Positions 1 to 7,924 of a DNA stretch of 64,000 bases are shown one piece after another (position 1 is the first letter of the stretch; every line of letters starts with the position of its first letter). The notes beneath the pieces were generated by a model, which was given only the letters and a program-made list of their open reading frames with translations, was not told the origin of the DNA and did no database searches. The DNA is from Streptomyces sp. NBC_00510 (GTDB lineage Bacteria; Actinomycetota; Actinomycetes; Streptomycetales; Streptomycetaceae): positions 9,596,001 to 9,660,000 of the forward strand of contig CP107851.1 of the NCBI GenBank assembly GCA_036013505.1, in the 5' to 3' direction. Position numbers and translations under genes: made by a program.

Positions 1-1370
1 GCCATGGAGGTGCCGCTCATCGTCTGGTACGCGCCCTCGCCCTCAGGGGCGTACTGCGAGCGCGCGGCCAGCACGTTCACCCCCGGGCCGGTCAGGTCGG
101 GCTTGACGGCGTTGTCGCCCACGCGGGGGCCGCGGCTGGAGAACTCCGCCAGCTGGTCCACGCCCTTGCCGGGGCCGTTGACCGCGCCGACCGTCAGCGC
201 GGCGTCGGCGGCACCGGGGGCGCTCACGGTGTAGGGCGCAGGGCCGGAGTTGCCCGCCGCGATGACGAACAGCGCCCCGGTCTCCTCGCTGAGCCGGTTC
301 ACGGCCTCGCTCAGCGGGTCGGTGCCGTCGGTGGCGTCGCCGCCCAGGCTCATGCTGACGACCTTGGCGTGCTGGTCGCGGGCGGCCCATTCCATGCCGG
401 CCAGGATCCAGGAGTCCTGGCCGCTGCCGAAGTCGTCCAGGACCTTGCCGATGTGCAGGGACGCGCCCGGGGCGACGCCCTTCTCGGTGCCACCGGAGGC
501 GGCGCCGGTCCCGGCGACGGTGGAGGCGACGTGAGTGCCGTGGCCGTGCCGGTCGGTGACGTCCGCGCCGGGCACGAAGCTCTCCGTCGCGGCTATGCGG
601 CCGGCGAAGTCCGGGTGCGCGGCGTCGATGCCGGTGTCCAGGACGGCGACGTCCACGCCCTGCCCGGTGTCCCCGCCGGCCCAGACCTCCGGGGCACCGA
701 TCTGCGCCGTGGTGTCCGACAGCGTGGCCTTGACCTTGCCGTCCAGCCACACCTTGGCGATGCCGCCGGCGAGCCGTCCGCCGTCCGCCGTATTCGCGGC
801 CGCGGCGGCCTTCGCGTCGGCACCCCCGGTCAGGGAGGACCAGAAGTCCGCGGCCCGCTCGTGCTCGGCGGAGATCGCCGCGCCCTGGATGCTGCTGAGG
901 GTCAGGGTCCTGCGCGCGCCCTCCGGGGTCTTCGCGCTGCGGGAGCGGGCGGCGGCGTCGGTGTACGTGACGATGAGCGGCAGCCGGTCGCTGCGCGCGT
1001 CGTCGTAGCCGTCCTTCAGCAGCGCGGTGACGTTGAAGAGCCCCTCGTCCAGGGCTCCTGACGCGATGTAGGGGACCGCTGCGTCGGGGTACACGTAGGT
1101 GTCGGTGCCCACCGACATCACGTGGGCGCCGCCGGTCCTGCCGTGCGGGTCGGTGACCGAGGTGACGGCCTGGGCCCGGCCGTCCCCGGTGACGGTGACC
1201 TTGTCGCCGGTGATCAGCGTGACGGTGCGCACGGCAGCGGGAGCGGCACCGGTCGCGGCGGGGGAGGGGGACGTCGCCGAGGGGTCGGCCGATGCGGCCG
1301 GACCCGTGGCCGTCAGCACCACCAGTGCTGCGACGGCGGCTGTCAGCCCGCGTCTGCGGGACGGAGGCAT
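1..1370 (-). CDS. S8 subtilisin-like serine protease, secreted (C-terminus outside window)
   Basis: Extracellular peptidase of the subtilase family; only the first 456 codons are in the window. The ATG at 1370 is followed by Arg residues and a hydrophobic stretch (about residues 8-25, ending near AASA), a Sec signal peptide. A propeptide-like region follows, then the catalytic triad: Asp245 in VLDTGID, His277 in HGHGTHVAST and Ser455 in SGTSM, which lies at bases 6-8 just inside the window edge. The architecture is the same as the 1253-residue protease at 34391-38152, so about 800 residues are probably missing off the left edge. It is transcribed divergently from the LuxR-type regulator at 1623, a plausible local controller. 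Confidence 0.93.
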   Translation of the reverse strand, partial: MPPSRRRGLTAAVAALVVLTATGPAASADPSATSPSPAATGAAPAAVRTVTLITGDKVTVTGDGRAQAVTSVTDPHGRTGGAHVMSVGTDTYVYPDAAVPYIASGALDEGLFNVTALLKDGYDDARSDRLPLIVTYTDAAARSRSAKTPEGARRTLTLSSIQGAAISAEHERAADFWSSLTGGADAKAAAAANTADGGRLAGGIAKVWLDGKVKATLSDTTAQIGAPEVWAGGDTGQGVDVAVLDTGIDAAHPDFAGRIAATESFVPGADVTDRHGHGTHVASTVAGTGAASGGTEKGVAPGASLHIGKVLDDFGSGQDSWILAGMEWAARDQHAKVVSMSLGGDATDGTDPLSEAVNRLSEETGALFVIAAGNSGPAPYTVSAPGAADAALTVGAVNGPGKGVDQLAEFSSRGPRVGDNAVKPDLTGPGVNVLAARSQYAPEGEGAYQTMSGTSM

Positions 1371-1571
1371 GCGCAAGGGAACCTCATGGACTCGATGGGG
1401 TGGGGTGGAACGCAGTCAGCCATCCGTTCGCATCGCTGTAAAGGCGGCCCTTTGGCACTTCTGTGCCATGTCACCAAGTGGACACGGCGCAAAGCGGCGC
1501 AATGATCGGCAAGCGAGACACACTGCACGGTGTGAGCGGCCGCCGCACCGCGGCACATCCATCACACGTTG

Positions 1572-1586
1572 CTGACATGACGTCAG
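1572..1586. promoter_or_regulatory. Inverted repeat in the protease/LuxR divergent promoter region
   Basis: CTGAC and GTCAG arms flank ATGAC, and the right half contains the 8-bp palindrome TGACGTCA. It lies 37 bp before the regulator's ATG and about 200 bp before the protease start, so it could be an autoregulatory operator. No -10/-35 pair is convincing in this 252-bp interval. The role is inferred only from position and symmetry. Confidence 0.3.
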
Positions 1587-1622
1587 TTCGCTCGCGTGCA
1601 CAAAGGTCAGAGGTGGAGAACG

Positions 1623-2624
1623 ATGACGGAAGGCGCCGCACCCTTGGAGCTGGTCGGACTCGACGCGGGGGCGGAGGCCGTCTACCGCGAACTGCTCGCA
1701 CACGGTGGCGGTACGGCCGACGACGTCACCGCGGCGTTCGGGCTGGGCACCGGAGCGGCGGTGGCCCTGCTGGAACGCCTGCACCACTCCGGGCTGCTCA
1801 GCCGCCGCTCCTCGGGGGAGTACCTGACCGTGGATCCGCGTCACGCGCTGCGGACACTGGTGGAGTCCCGCGAACGCCAACTGGCCGCCGTACGCGACGC
1901 CACCGGGCCGCTCGGCGCGCTGTTCGACGAGGCCAGGCGGTCCAGCGCCGGCGAACCCGCCACACGGACGATCAGCGGCCCGGAGGAAGTCGGGGACTGC
2001 TACTACCGTTTGCACCAGGCCGCCAAGTACGAGATGTGCGGCCTGGCCCGACCCCCCTTCCTGTTCGCTCCGAACGGGCCGCTCGACGAGGCCGCCGTAC
2101 GGCGCGGCGTACGGGTGCGGGTCGTCTACGCGGCCGCCAGCTTCGACGAGGACGGCGGGGGGCAGGAGCTGGGCAGCCTGGTCTCACGCGGCGAGGAGGC
2201 CAGGGTCGTGTCCTCGCTGCCCGTCAAGCTGACCATGGCGGACCGCTCGGCGGCCATGGTGTCGTTGAGCCTGGGCCCCGACAGCACCGACACCCTCTAC
2301 ACCGAGGCGCCCCCCTTGCTCGAAGCCCTGACCGAGCTCTTCGAGCACTACTGGGCCGGTGCCGCCTCACTGAGCGGGCCGAGCTCGCAGCCGCCGCCGG
2401 CGCCGCAGCCCTCCACCCCCGGCGAACAGGTGCGCAATCCCACCGACGAGGAGCGGAACCTGCTCGCCCTCTTCGCCGCCGGGGTCAAGGACGACGCCAT
2501 CGCCCGCCAGTTCGGGATATCGACGCGGACACTGCGCCGGCGCATCCAGGACCTCTACACGGAACTGGGCACCACCAACCGGTTCGGCGCCGGCGTCGCG
2601 GCGGCCCGGCGCAACTGGGTGTGA
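1623..2624 (+). CDS. TrmB/LuxR-type helix-turn-helix transcriptional regulator
   Basis: Cytoplasmic DNA-binding regulator of 333 residues. An N-terminal winged-helix segment of TrmB type (LVGLDAGAEAVYRELLAHGG, about residues 8-60) is followed by a sensor-like middle region. A C-terminal LuxR/GerE-type HTH (PTDEERNLLALFAAGVKDD, then ARQFGISTRTLRRRI, about residues 270-325) completes it. The ATG at 1623 is chosen because AGGTGGAG (1611-1618) precedes it; an upstream ATG at 1596 lacks such a site. Divergence from a secreted S8 protease is a common arrangement for this regulator type in Streptomyces, so control of that protease is the best guess. The next gene begins 60 bp downstream. Confidence 0.85.
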   Translation: MTEGAAPLELVGLDAGAEAVYRELLAHGGGTADDVTAAFGLGTGAAVALLERLHHSGLLSRRSSGEYLTVDPRHALRTLVESRERQLAAVRDATGPLGALFDEARRSSAGEPATRTISGPEEVGDCYYRLHQAAKYEMCGLARPPFLFAPNGPLDEAAVRRGVRVRVVYAAASFDEDGGGQELGSLVSRGEEARVVSSLPVKLTMADRSAAMVSLSLGPDSTDTLYTEAPPLLEALTELFEHYWAGAASLSGPSSQPPPAPQPSTPGEQVRNPTDEERNLLALFAAGVKDDAIARQFGISTRTLRRRIQDLYTELGTTNRFGAGVAAARRNWV

Positions 2625-2684
2625 GCGCGGAGTTGCGCCGCCGCGCCGCGGAGGGAGGATGGGAGGAGGGCACGGCGGTGTGCC

Positions 2685-3221
2685 GTGCCGTCCGAGGTGG
2701 TCCAGGTGTCCGAGGCGCGAACGGTCGACTACGGCGTCACCAGGTTCGACGTCCCCCTGCCCGGGACGTTCGAGGAGGCCGTGCGGCGCTACGAGTCCCT
2801 GGTGCCGCAGTACCGGGCCGATGAGATCCGGGACCTCGTCCGGTCCGGCGGCTCCTGGGAGAGCGCCCTCGCGCTGGCCGAGGGGAACGCGCCCCACGGA
2901 TTCATGATCTTCTGGAGGGACAACGGATCGGCGCTCATGGGCATCGCCGGGGACACGACGCCGTTCGTGATGTACCTGATGGGCAACTACGCCATCGCCG
3001 AGCGGATGTTCCGCCACGATCCCTCCGCCATGATGCACGCGCCGCTCCGCACCGAGATCTACCGCAGCGCCGACGCACCGCGATTCGTGATCGACAAGCC
3101 GAGTTCCCACTTCGGCAGTTACGGCAGCGAGGAGATCGCCCGAGTGGGCCTGGAACTGGACCACAAGGTCGCCCACCTGCTGACACTGATGGAGGCGCCG
3201 GTGCCTGCCGGGCTCGGCTGA
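2685..3221 (+). CDS. DUF302 domain protein
   Basis: Protein of 178 residues with no known enzymatic role. The C-terminal half carries the DUF302 pattern (YLMGNYAIAERMF, MMHAPLRTEIY, and FGSYGSEEIARVGLELDHKV). There is no signal peptide or membrane segment. The GTG at 2685 follows a purine-rich GGAGGAGGG (2662-2670) at rather long spacing; a GTG at 2697 is an alternative. It lies 8 bp before the metallo-hydrolase gene, so the two are probably co-transcribed. DUF302 folds bind small ligands in some structures, but nothing here shows the ligand. Confidence 0.8.
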   Translation: MPSEVVQVSEARTVDYGVTRFDVPLPGTFEEAVRRYESLVPQYRADEIRDLVRSGGSWESALALAEGNAPHGFMIFWRDNGSALMGIAGDTTPFVMYLMGNYAIAERMFRHDPSAMMHAPLRTEIYRSADAPRFVIDKPSSHFGSYGSEEIARVGLELDHKVAHLLTLMEAPVPAGLG

Positions 3222-3229
3222 CCCCGACC

Positions 3230-4069
3230 ATGACGGATCTGCGCTACGACACCTTCGTGTGTGACGGGTTGCGCCGCGCCCAGGGCCCCCGGTTGCCCGA
3301 CGGGAGCCCGATCTTCTCCTCGCCGCTGACCTCGACGCTGGTCCTCGGCGACGCGGAAGCGGTCCTCGTCGACCCGCCGTTCACCCGTGAGCAGGTGCGC
3401 GGTGTCGGGGACTGGATCGAACGCTCCGGCAGACGACTGACGTACGTCTACGCCACCCACGGTCACGGTGACCACTGGTTCGGCACCGATCTGCTGCTGC
3501 GACGCTTCCCCGGGGCGGTCCCGTACGCCACCGAGGGCACCATCGAGCTGATGCACAGGCAGGCCACCGAGGGCCGCCGGACCAGGTGGGACGTGGACTT
3601 CCCCGGACTCATCCCGGACAGCCCCGTGGTCTACCGGGTGGTCCCGGACGACGGGTTCACCCTGGAGGGGCACCCGCCGCGCGTGGTGGAGACCGGCCAC
3701 ACCGACACCGACGACACGACCGTCCTGCACGTCCCGTCGATCGGCCTGGTCGTGGCCGGTGACGTGGCCTACAACGGGGTCCACCAGTACCTCCGGGAAA
3801 GCGCCGGCGGCGGCATCAACAAGTGGCTCGCCGCGATCGGCACCGTCCTCGCGCTGCACCCGCGCGCGGTCGTGGCCGGCCACAAGGACAAGGCCCTGCC
3901 CGACGACCCCGTGATCCTGCGGCAGACCCGCGACTACCTGCTCGACGCCCAGCGCCTGCTGGCGGAGGAACCCCGCCCCCGCACGTTCTACGACCGGATG
4001 CTGCAACTCCACCCGGACCGCCTCAACCCGGGCCCGGTCTGGTACAGCGCCCTCGCCCTCCTGCCCTGA
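3230..4069 (+). CDS. MBL-fold metallo-hydrolase
   Basis: Zinc-dependent hydrolase of the metallo-beta-lactamase fold, 279 residues, cytoplasmic. The metal motif is THGHGDHW (His77, His79, Asp81, His82). Later ligands are the His of ETGHTDTDD and the Asp of VVAGDVAYNG, and the closing His of VVAGHKDK. The fold is complete. The substrate cannot be read from sequence: lactonase, thioesterase-like and beta-lactamase-like members all share these motifs. It follows DUF302 by 8 bp and is likely in the same transcript. Confidence 0.9.
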   Translation: MTDLRYDTFVCDGLRRAQGPRLPDGSPIFSSPLTSTLVLGDAEAVLVDPPFTREQVRGVGDWIERSGRRLTYVYATHGHGDHWFGTDLLLRRFPGAVPYATEGTIELMHRQATEGRRTRWDVDFPGLIPDSPVVYRVVPDDGFTLEGHPPRVVETGHTDTDDTTVLHVPSIGLVVAGDVAYNGVHQYLRESAGGGINKWLAAIGTVLALHPRAVVAGHKDKALPDDPVILRQTRDYLLDAQRLLAEEPRPRTFYDRMLQLHPDRLNPGPVWYSALALLP

Positions 4070-4162
4070 CGCCGCCGCCCGGACCGGAACCGGAACGGCA
4101 GCGGGGGCGTCGTGCCCAGGGACGACCCACTCGATCATGAAGCATCACGAAGGAGCCCGGGC

Positions 4163-4786
4163 ATGACGGCTGTGGCCACGCGTTACCTGTACCTCGTCCG
4201 GCACGGGGAGGCCGTGCCGGACGAGAGCGGGCTGTCGGACGACGGGCGCCGCCAGGCCGCCCTGCTCGGCCGCCGGCTGGCGGACCACCCGATATCCGTG
4301 GTCCATCACGGCCCCCTGCCCAGGGCCGCGCAGACCGCCGCCCTGATCGGGGAGCACCTGGACGGTGCCGTCCTGCGCGCCTCGGAGACCGCCGGCGACT
4401 ACGTCCCGTACTTCCCGCGGCGGGACGAACTGCCCCCGGACAGCGCCGACCACCTCTTGCGCTTCCTCGACGGCGCCACGGCGCAGGAGCGCGCGCTCGG
4501 TCCGTCGCTGGCCCTGCGCGCGCTCGAGCAGTTCACCGGTCCCGTCGAGGGCGATCAGGAGCGTCACGAACTGGTCGTCACCCACAACTTCCTGGTCGGC
4601 TGGCTGGTGAGGCATGCCATGGACGCCCCGCCGTGGCGGTGGCTCGGGGTCAACCAGGGCAACGCGGCCCTGACCGTCATCCGCTACGCGCCGGGGCGGC
4701 CCGTCTCGGTCCTGGTCCAGAACGACACCCGTCACCTCCCTGCGGAGCTGCGCTGGACCGGCTTCCCGCCCGAGCTGCGGATGTGA
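4163..4786 (+). CDS. Histidine phosphatase family (phosphoglycerate mutase-like) protein
   Basis: Phosphohydrolase of 207 residues. The nucleophile motif is LVRHGEAV (Arg13-His14-Gly15), followed by the usual LSDDGRRQAALLGRRL helix. The second conserved histidine is in ELVVTHNFLVGWLV and a conserved Glu-like region lies between. The ATG at 4163 has AAGGAG at 4150-4155; an earlier ATG at 4112 has no comparable site. Possible substrates include sugar phosphates, nucleotide derivatives or phosphoproteins, and none can be preferred. It begins 93 bp after the metallo-hydrolase. Confidence 0.9.
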   Translation: MTAVATRYLYLVRHGEAVPDESGLSDDGRRQAALLGRRLADHPISVVHHGPLPRAAQTAALIGEHLDGAVLRASETAGDYVPYFPRRDELPPDSADHLLRFLDGATAQERALGPSLALRALEQFTGPVEGDQERHELVVTHNFLVGWLVRHAMDAPPWRWLGVNQGNAALTVIRYAPGRPVSVLVQNDTRHLPAELRWTGFPPELRM

Positions 4787-4842
4787 GGGCGCGGACCGGC
4801 CGCGTCAGGGCCGCCGGAGGCCGTCCGCTGCCCTGGATAAAA

Positions 4843-4865
4843 AATGGATGTGCATTCATTATGAT
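4843..4865 (+). promoter_or_regulatory. Palindromic operator overlapping a -10 box; possible leaderless promoter
   Basis: An AT-rich island in very GC-rich DNA. The 18-bp element AATGGATGTGCATTCATT (4843-4860) matches its own complement at 14 of 18 positions. TATGAT (4860-4865) is a near-consensus -10 hexamer placed 6 bp before the methyltransferase ATG at 4872, so transcription could start at or next to that ATG (leaderless mRNA). No good -35 is visible. The TetR regulator encoded as the second gene of this pair is the natural ligand candidate. Confidence 0.45.
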
Positions 4866-4871
4866 GGAGCC

Positions 4872-5756
4872 ATGCAGAGCACACCCAGCCGCACCGCGCA
4901 GCACGTCGCGCTCTTCCGGGCACTGGAGTCGGTGCGCCGGGGGCCGCGCCTGTTCACGGACCCGTACGCCGCCTCGTGCCTCGGTCCCGGCTACCGCCTG
5001 GCCGTGACGATCGCCCGCTGTCCGGGCGTGGCGGGCTTCCTCGAGCGGTGGATCGACCGGCGCTGGCCCGCAGGTCCGCGCGCCTCGGCCGTGGTCCGCA
5101 CCCGGCTGATCGACGACCTGGTCGTGGACGCCCTGGAACACGGCGCCCGGCAACTCGTCCTGCTGGGCGCCGGCTACGACAGCCGGGCCTTCCGCCTCGA
5201 CGCGGCGCGCGGCGTCACCGTCCTGGAGGTCGACCACCCGGCAACGCAGGCGGTCAAGCGGGGGCTGGCCGCCACCTGGTCCGCCCGGGCGGGCCGGCCG
5301 GGCGAGGGCATCCGCTTCGTTCCCGTGGACCTGATGCACCAGGACCTCGGCGACGCCCTGCGCGAGGCGGGACTGGGCGACGACCGCGCGGTGGTGGTAT
5401 GGGAGGGCGTGACGAACTACCTCGACGCGCCGTCGGTGCACGCCACGCTGACGGCGCTCTCCACGACGCTGGCGCCCGGGAGCCGGATCGTCCTCACCTA
5501 CATGGACCGGAGGGCCCTGGACGGCACCGGTGACTTCGACGGCGTCACCGCCTGGGCGGACACGGTGCGTACGGCCGGGGAACCCTTCACCTTCGGCTTC
5601 CTCCCGGACGAGCTCCCGGCGTACCTGACCGAGCGGGGGCTGGAGCTCACCCTGGACCGGTCGGCGAGGGAGGCCGCCGGGCGGTACCTGGAGCCCCTGG
5701 GGCGGCACGAGCCGGCCGCGCCCTTCTACCGGATCGCCCAGGCCGAGGTGAAGTGA
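4872..5756 (+). CDS. Class I SAM-dependent methyltransferase (leucine carboxyl methyltransferase type)
   Basis: Protein of 294 residues in the LCM/PPM1-like methyltransferase family common in actinomycetes. The SAM motif is LVLLGAGYDSRAFRL, followed by the acidic VLEVDHPATQ strand and the WEGVTNYLD motif, all typical of this family. The methyl acceptor is unknown; many relatives have no assigned substrate. ATG 4872 is preferred over ATG 4848 because the latter lies inside the operator-like palindrome. The stop overlaps the start of the TetR gene (TGATG), implying translational coupling. Confidence 0.88.
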   Translation: MQSTPSRTAQHVALFRALESVRRGPRLFTDPYAASCLGPGYRLAVTIARCPGVAGFLERWIDRRWPAGPRASAVVRTRLIDDLVVDALEHGARQLVLLGAGYDSRAFRLDAARGVTVLEVDHPATQAVKRGLAATWSARAGRPGEGIRFVPVDLMHQDLGDALREAGLGDDRAVVVWEGVTNYLDAPSVHATLTALSTTLAPGSRIVLTYMDRRALDGTGDFDGVTAWADTVRTAGEPFTFGFLPDELPAYLTERGLELTLDRSAREAAGRYLEPLGRHEPAAPFYRIAQAEVK

Positions 5757-6385
5757 TGCCCAAGGTCAGTGAGGAGCACCTGCGGGCGCGGCGCGCGCAG
5801 ATCCTCGACGCCGCCGCCCGCTGCTTCGCCCGTACGGGCTTCCACCGCACCACCATCCAGGACATCGCGGCCGAGTCCGGATTCAGCGCCGGCCTGGTCT
5901 ACCGCTACTTCGCCGACAAGGACGCCATGGTCGTGGCCATCGCGGACCGGTGGCACGACGACCAGGCCCGCCGACTGCACCTGGACGACCCCGCCGGGCA
6001 CACCGCCGACGCCCTCAGCGAGGTCGCCGGAGGCTACCTGGAGCTGCTGCGCTCACTCGCCGGCTCCGACGAGCGGCAGCGCGTGCAACTCGGCGTCCAG
6101 ATCTGGGCCGAGGCCCTGCGGGCACCCCGGGTGCACGCGGTGGCGCGCGAGGGTGTGGACCGTCCCCGCGCCGTCGTCACCGACCTGGTCCGGGCGGCCC
6201 AGGAGCGCGGCGAGCTGGACGCCGCGTGGCCCGCCGACGGCCTGGCCCGGGTGTTCGTCGCGATCTACCAGGGGCTGGCGCTGCAGACCGCCTGGGATCC
6301 CGAACTGGACCACGCCGCCTACGTCGCGGCGGTCGAGCGCCTCATCGGCGCGCCGGCGCGCCGACCTGATCCTTCGTCGCCCTGA
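5756..6385 (+). CDS. TetR/AcrR family transcriptional regulator
   Basis: Repressor-type regulator of 209 residues. The N-terminal HTH is clear: RRAQILDAAARCFARTGFHR, then TTIQDIAAESGFSAGLVYRYF (about residues 12-56). An all-helical ligand/dimer domain follows. ATG 5756 overlaps the methyltransferase stop by one base; a GTG directly before it is an alternative. It probably autoregulates the pair through the palindrome at 4843-4860. Its 3' end, including the stop codon, lies in the first copy of a 71-bp tandem duplication. Confidence 0.9.
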   Translation: MPKVSEEHLRARRAQILDAAARCFARTGFHRTTIQDIAAESGFSAGLVYRYFADKDAMVVAIADRWHDDQARRLHLDDPAGHTADALSEVAGGYLELLRSLAGSDERQRVQLGVQIWAEALRAPRVHAVAREGVDRPRAVVTDLVRAAQERGELDAAWPADGLARVFVAIYQGLALQTAWDPELDHAAYVAAVERLIGAPARRPDPSSP

Positions 6386-6464
6386 AGCCCGCCGTCGCGG
6401 CGGTCGAGCGCCTCATCGGCGCGCCGGCGCGCCGACCTGATCCTTCGTCGCCCTGAAGCCCGCC
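6322..6464. repeat. 71-bp perfect tandem duplication
   Basis: Bases 6322-6393 recur exactly at 6393-6464 (72 identical bases at a period of 71). Copy 1 carries the last 21 codons and stop of the TetR gene. Copy 2 fills the space up to the ROK stop at 6469, so neither gene is broken. The lack of any divergence suggests a recent event. Confidence 0.97.
6345..6435. terminator. Two copies of a 20-bp perfect palindrome between convergent genes
   Basis: TCGGCGCGCCGGCGCGCCGA occurs at 6345-6364 and again at 6416-6435 because of the tandem duplication. Each can fold as a GC-only hairpin. The second copy lies between the convergent TetR and ROK genes and could end transcription both ways; the first is inside the TetR coding end. 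No U-tract follows, as is usual in Streptomyces. Confidence 0.45.
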
Positions 6465-6468
6465 CACC

Positions 6469-7710
6469 TCAGTCCAGCACAAGCGACGACAACTGCGGCG
6501 AGTACGTGGCGTGCAGCACGAGTGCGGCGCTGCCCACGACGGCCGCGTCCGCGCCGAGGGGGGAGGCCGCGACCTGGACGACGCGGATGTGCCGGGCCAG
6601 GGGTCGTGAGGCCAGCGCGGAGGCGACGGCGTCGACGTAGCGGGACTCCACGTGCTGGATGCCGTGGCCGCCGAGGATGATGAGGTCCACGTCGATGAAG
6701 TTGGCGATGGTCACGGCGACCGTGGCCACGTGACGCGCGGCCTCGTCGACGACCGCGGCCGCGATCGGGTCGCCGGCTCCGGCCGCGCGCTGGACCGCGG
6801 CGTGGTCGACGGAGGCCGGGTCCCGGTCGTACGCCGGGGACAGCACGCTGCCGCCGGGCTTGTCGGTGAGGCGGCGGTGCGTCTCGGCCACGATCGCGGA
6901 CGGGTTGGCCAGCCCTTCCAGGCAGCCCCGGTTGCCGCAGTAGCACTCCGGCCCGTCCGACAGCACCGTCGAGTGGCCGAACTCGCCGGCGTTGAGCGAA
7001 CCGCCCCGGTAGACCTGGTGGTTGAGGACCAGACCGCCGCCGATGCCGGTGCCGAAGAACAGGTAGGCGAAGTTCGCCACGCCCCGGCCCGCGCCGGACC
7101 AGCGCTCGCCGACCGCGGCGGCCGTGGCGTCGTTGTCGAGCGTCACGGGAAGACCGGTGGCGTCACTGAGCATCTGCTGCAGCGGGACGCGCGTCCAGTG
7201 CGCGAGCTGGGGCGGGGCGACGATCATGCCGCTGCGCTGGTCGATCGGCCCGGGGGTGGCGAGGCCCAGCCCCAGGACGTTGGCGCGCGGCACGTCCGCC
7301 TCGGCGAGCACCTCGGCGACCAGGTCGGCCATGGCGGCCACCACGTGCGTCGGATCGGTGCCGGGGGGAGTGGGGTGCCGTCTGACGACCAGCGGCCGGC
7401 CGAGCAGGTCGACCACGGAGCAGGTGAGTTCGACCGGGTCGAAGACGAGACCGACCGCGTTGCCCGCGTCCGCGTTGACCCGCAGGGTGGTACGGGGTTT
7501 GCCGCCGCCCGCGCCACGACTGGCCCCGTCCTCCCGGACGATCCCCTCGTCCAGCAGACGGCGCACGATCCCCGAGACGGTCTGCGGGGTCAGCCCCGTC
7601 TTCTGGGCGATCTCGACCCGGCTGATGCCGTCGGCGAGTTGGATCTGGTCCAGGACCACCGCCCGGTTGTACCGCCCGACTTTGGGGAGGTTTGTTCCTG
7701 CTTGCCGCAC
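6469..7710 (-). CDS. ROK family transcriptional repressor (XylR-like)
   Basis: Sugar-responsive regulator of 413 residues. The winged HTH is at about residues 15-75 (SRVEIAQKTGLTPQTVSGIV). The ROK sugar-kinase-like body has the phosphate motif FFGTGIGGG, the EFGHS signature and the zinc motif CYCGNRGCLE. The presence of an HTH marks it as a repressor rather than a sugar kinase. It is divergent from the monosaccharide ABC operon at 7925, which it very likely controls. In S. coelicolor the ROK regulator Rok7B7 also lies beside xylose-type ABC genes; that parallel is from memory of the literature. Confidence 0.93.
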   Translation of the reverse strand: MRQAGTNLPKVGRYNRAVVLDQIQLADGISRVEIAQKTGLTPQTVSGIVRRLLDEGIVREDGASRGAGGGKPRTTLRVNADAGNAVGLVFDPVELTCSVVDLLGRPLVVRRHPTPPGTDPTHVVAAMADLVAEVLAEADVPRANVLGLGLATPGPIDQRSGMIVAPPQLAHWTRVPLQQMLSDATGLPVTLDNDATAAAVGERWSGAGRGVANFAYLFFGTGIGGGLVLNHQVYRGGSLNAGEFGHSTVLSDGPECYCGNRGCLEGLANPSAIVAETHRRLTDKPGGSVLSPAYDRDPASVDHAAVQRAAGAGDPIAAAVVDEAARHVATVAVTIANFIDVDLIILGGHGIQHVESRYVDAVASALASRPLARHIRVVQVAASPLGADAAVVGSAALVLHATYSPQLSSLVLD

Positions 7711-7753
7711 ACGCGTTCCTCTCTTACCGCAATGACGATACCGCTCAAGGGCG

Positions 7754-7784
7754 TTGACTTAGTAAAACAAATGGATTTAAAGTC
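7754..7784. promoter_or_regulatory. Candidate ROK operator/promoter between repressor and ABC operon
   Basis: An AT-rich patch containing GACTT (7756-7760) and its complement AAGTC (7780-7784). TTGACT (7754-7759) could be a -35 box with TAAAGT (7778-7783) as a weak -10 at 18-bp spacing for the transporter operon. The inverted arms overlap both hexamers, the expected geometry for repression. Confidence 0.4.
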
Positions 7785-7924
7785 CGGTGCCCAAGCCGTA
7801 ACAGGTCCGGCATGGAGGCACGGCGCAGTGTCATCGGAGGCAAGTTGATGTCCACGAAATGTCGCATCCCAGGGGAGGCGGGCCCGCGTGATTGTCGCGG
7901 CGTCCGCAGCGTGGAGCTCCGCGC

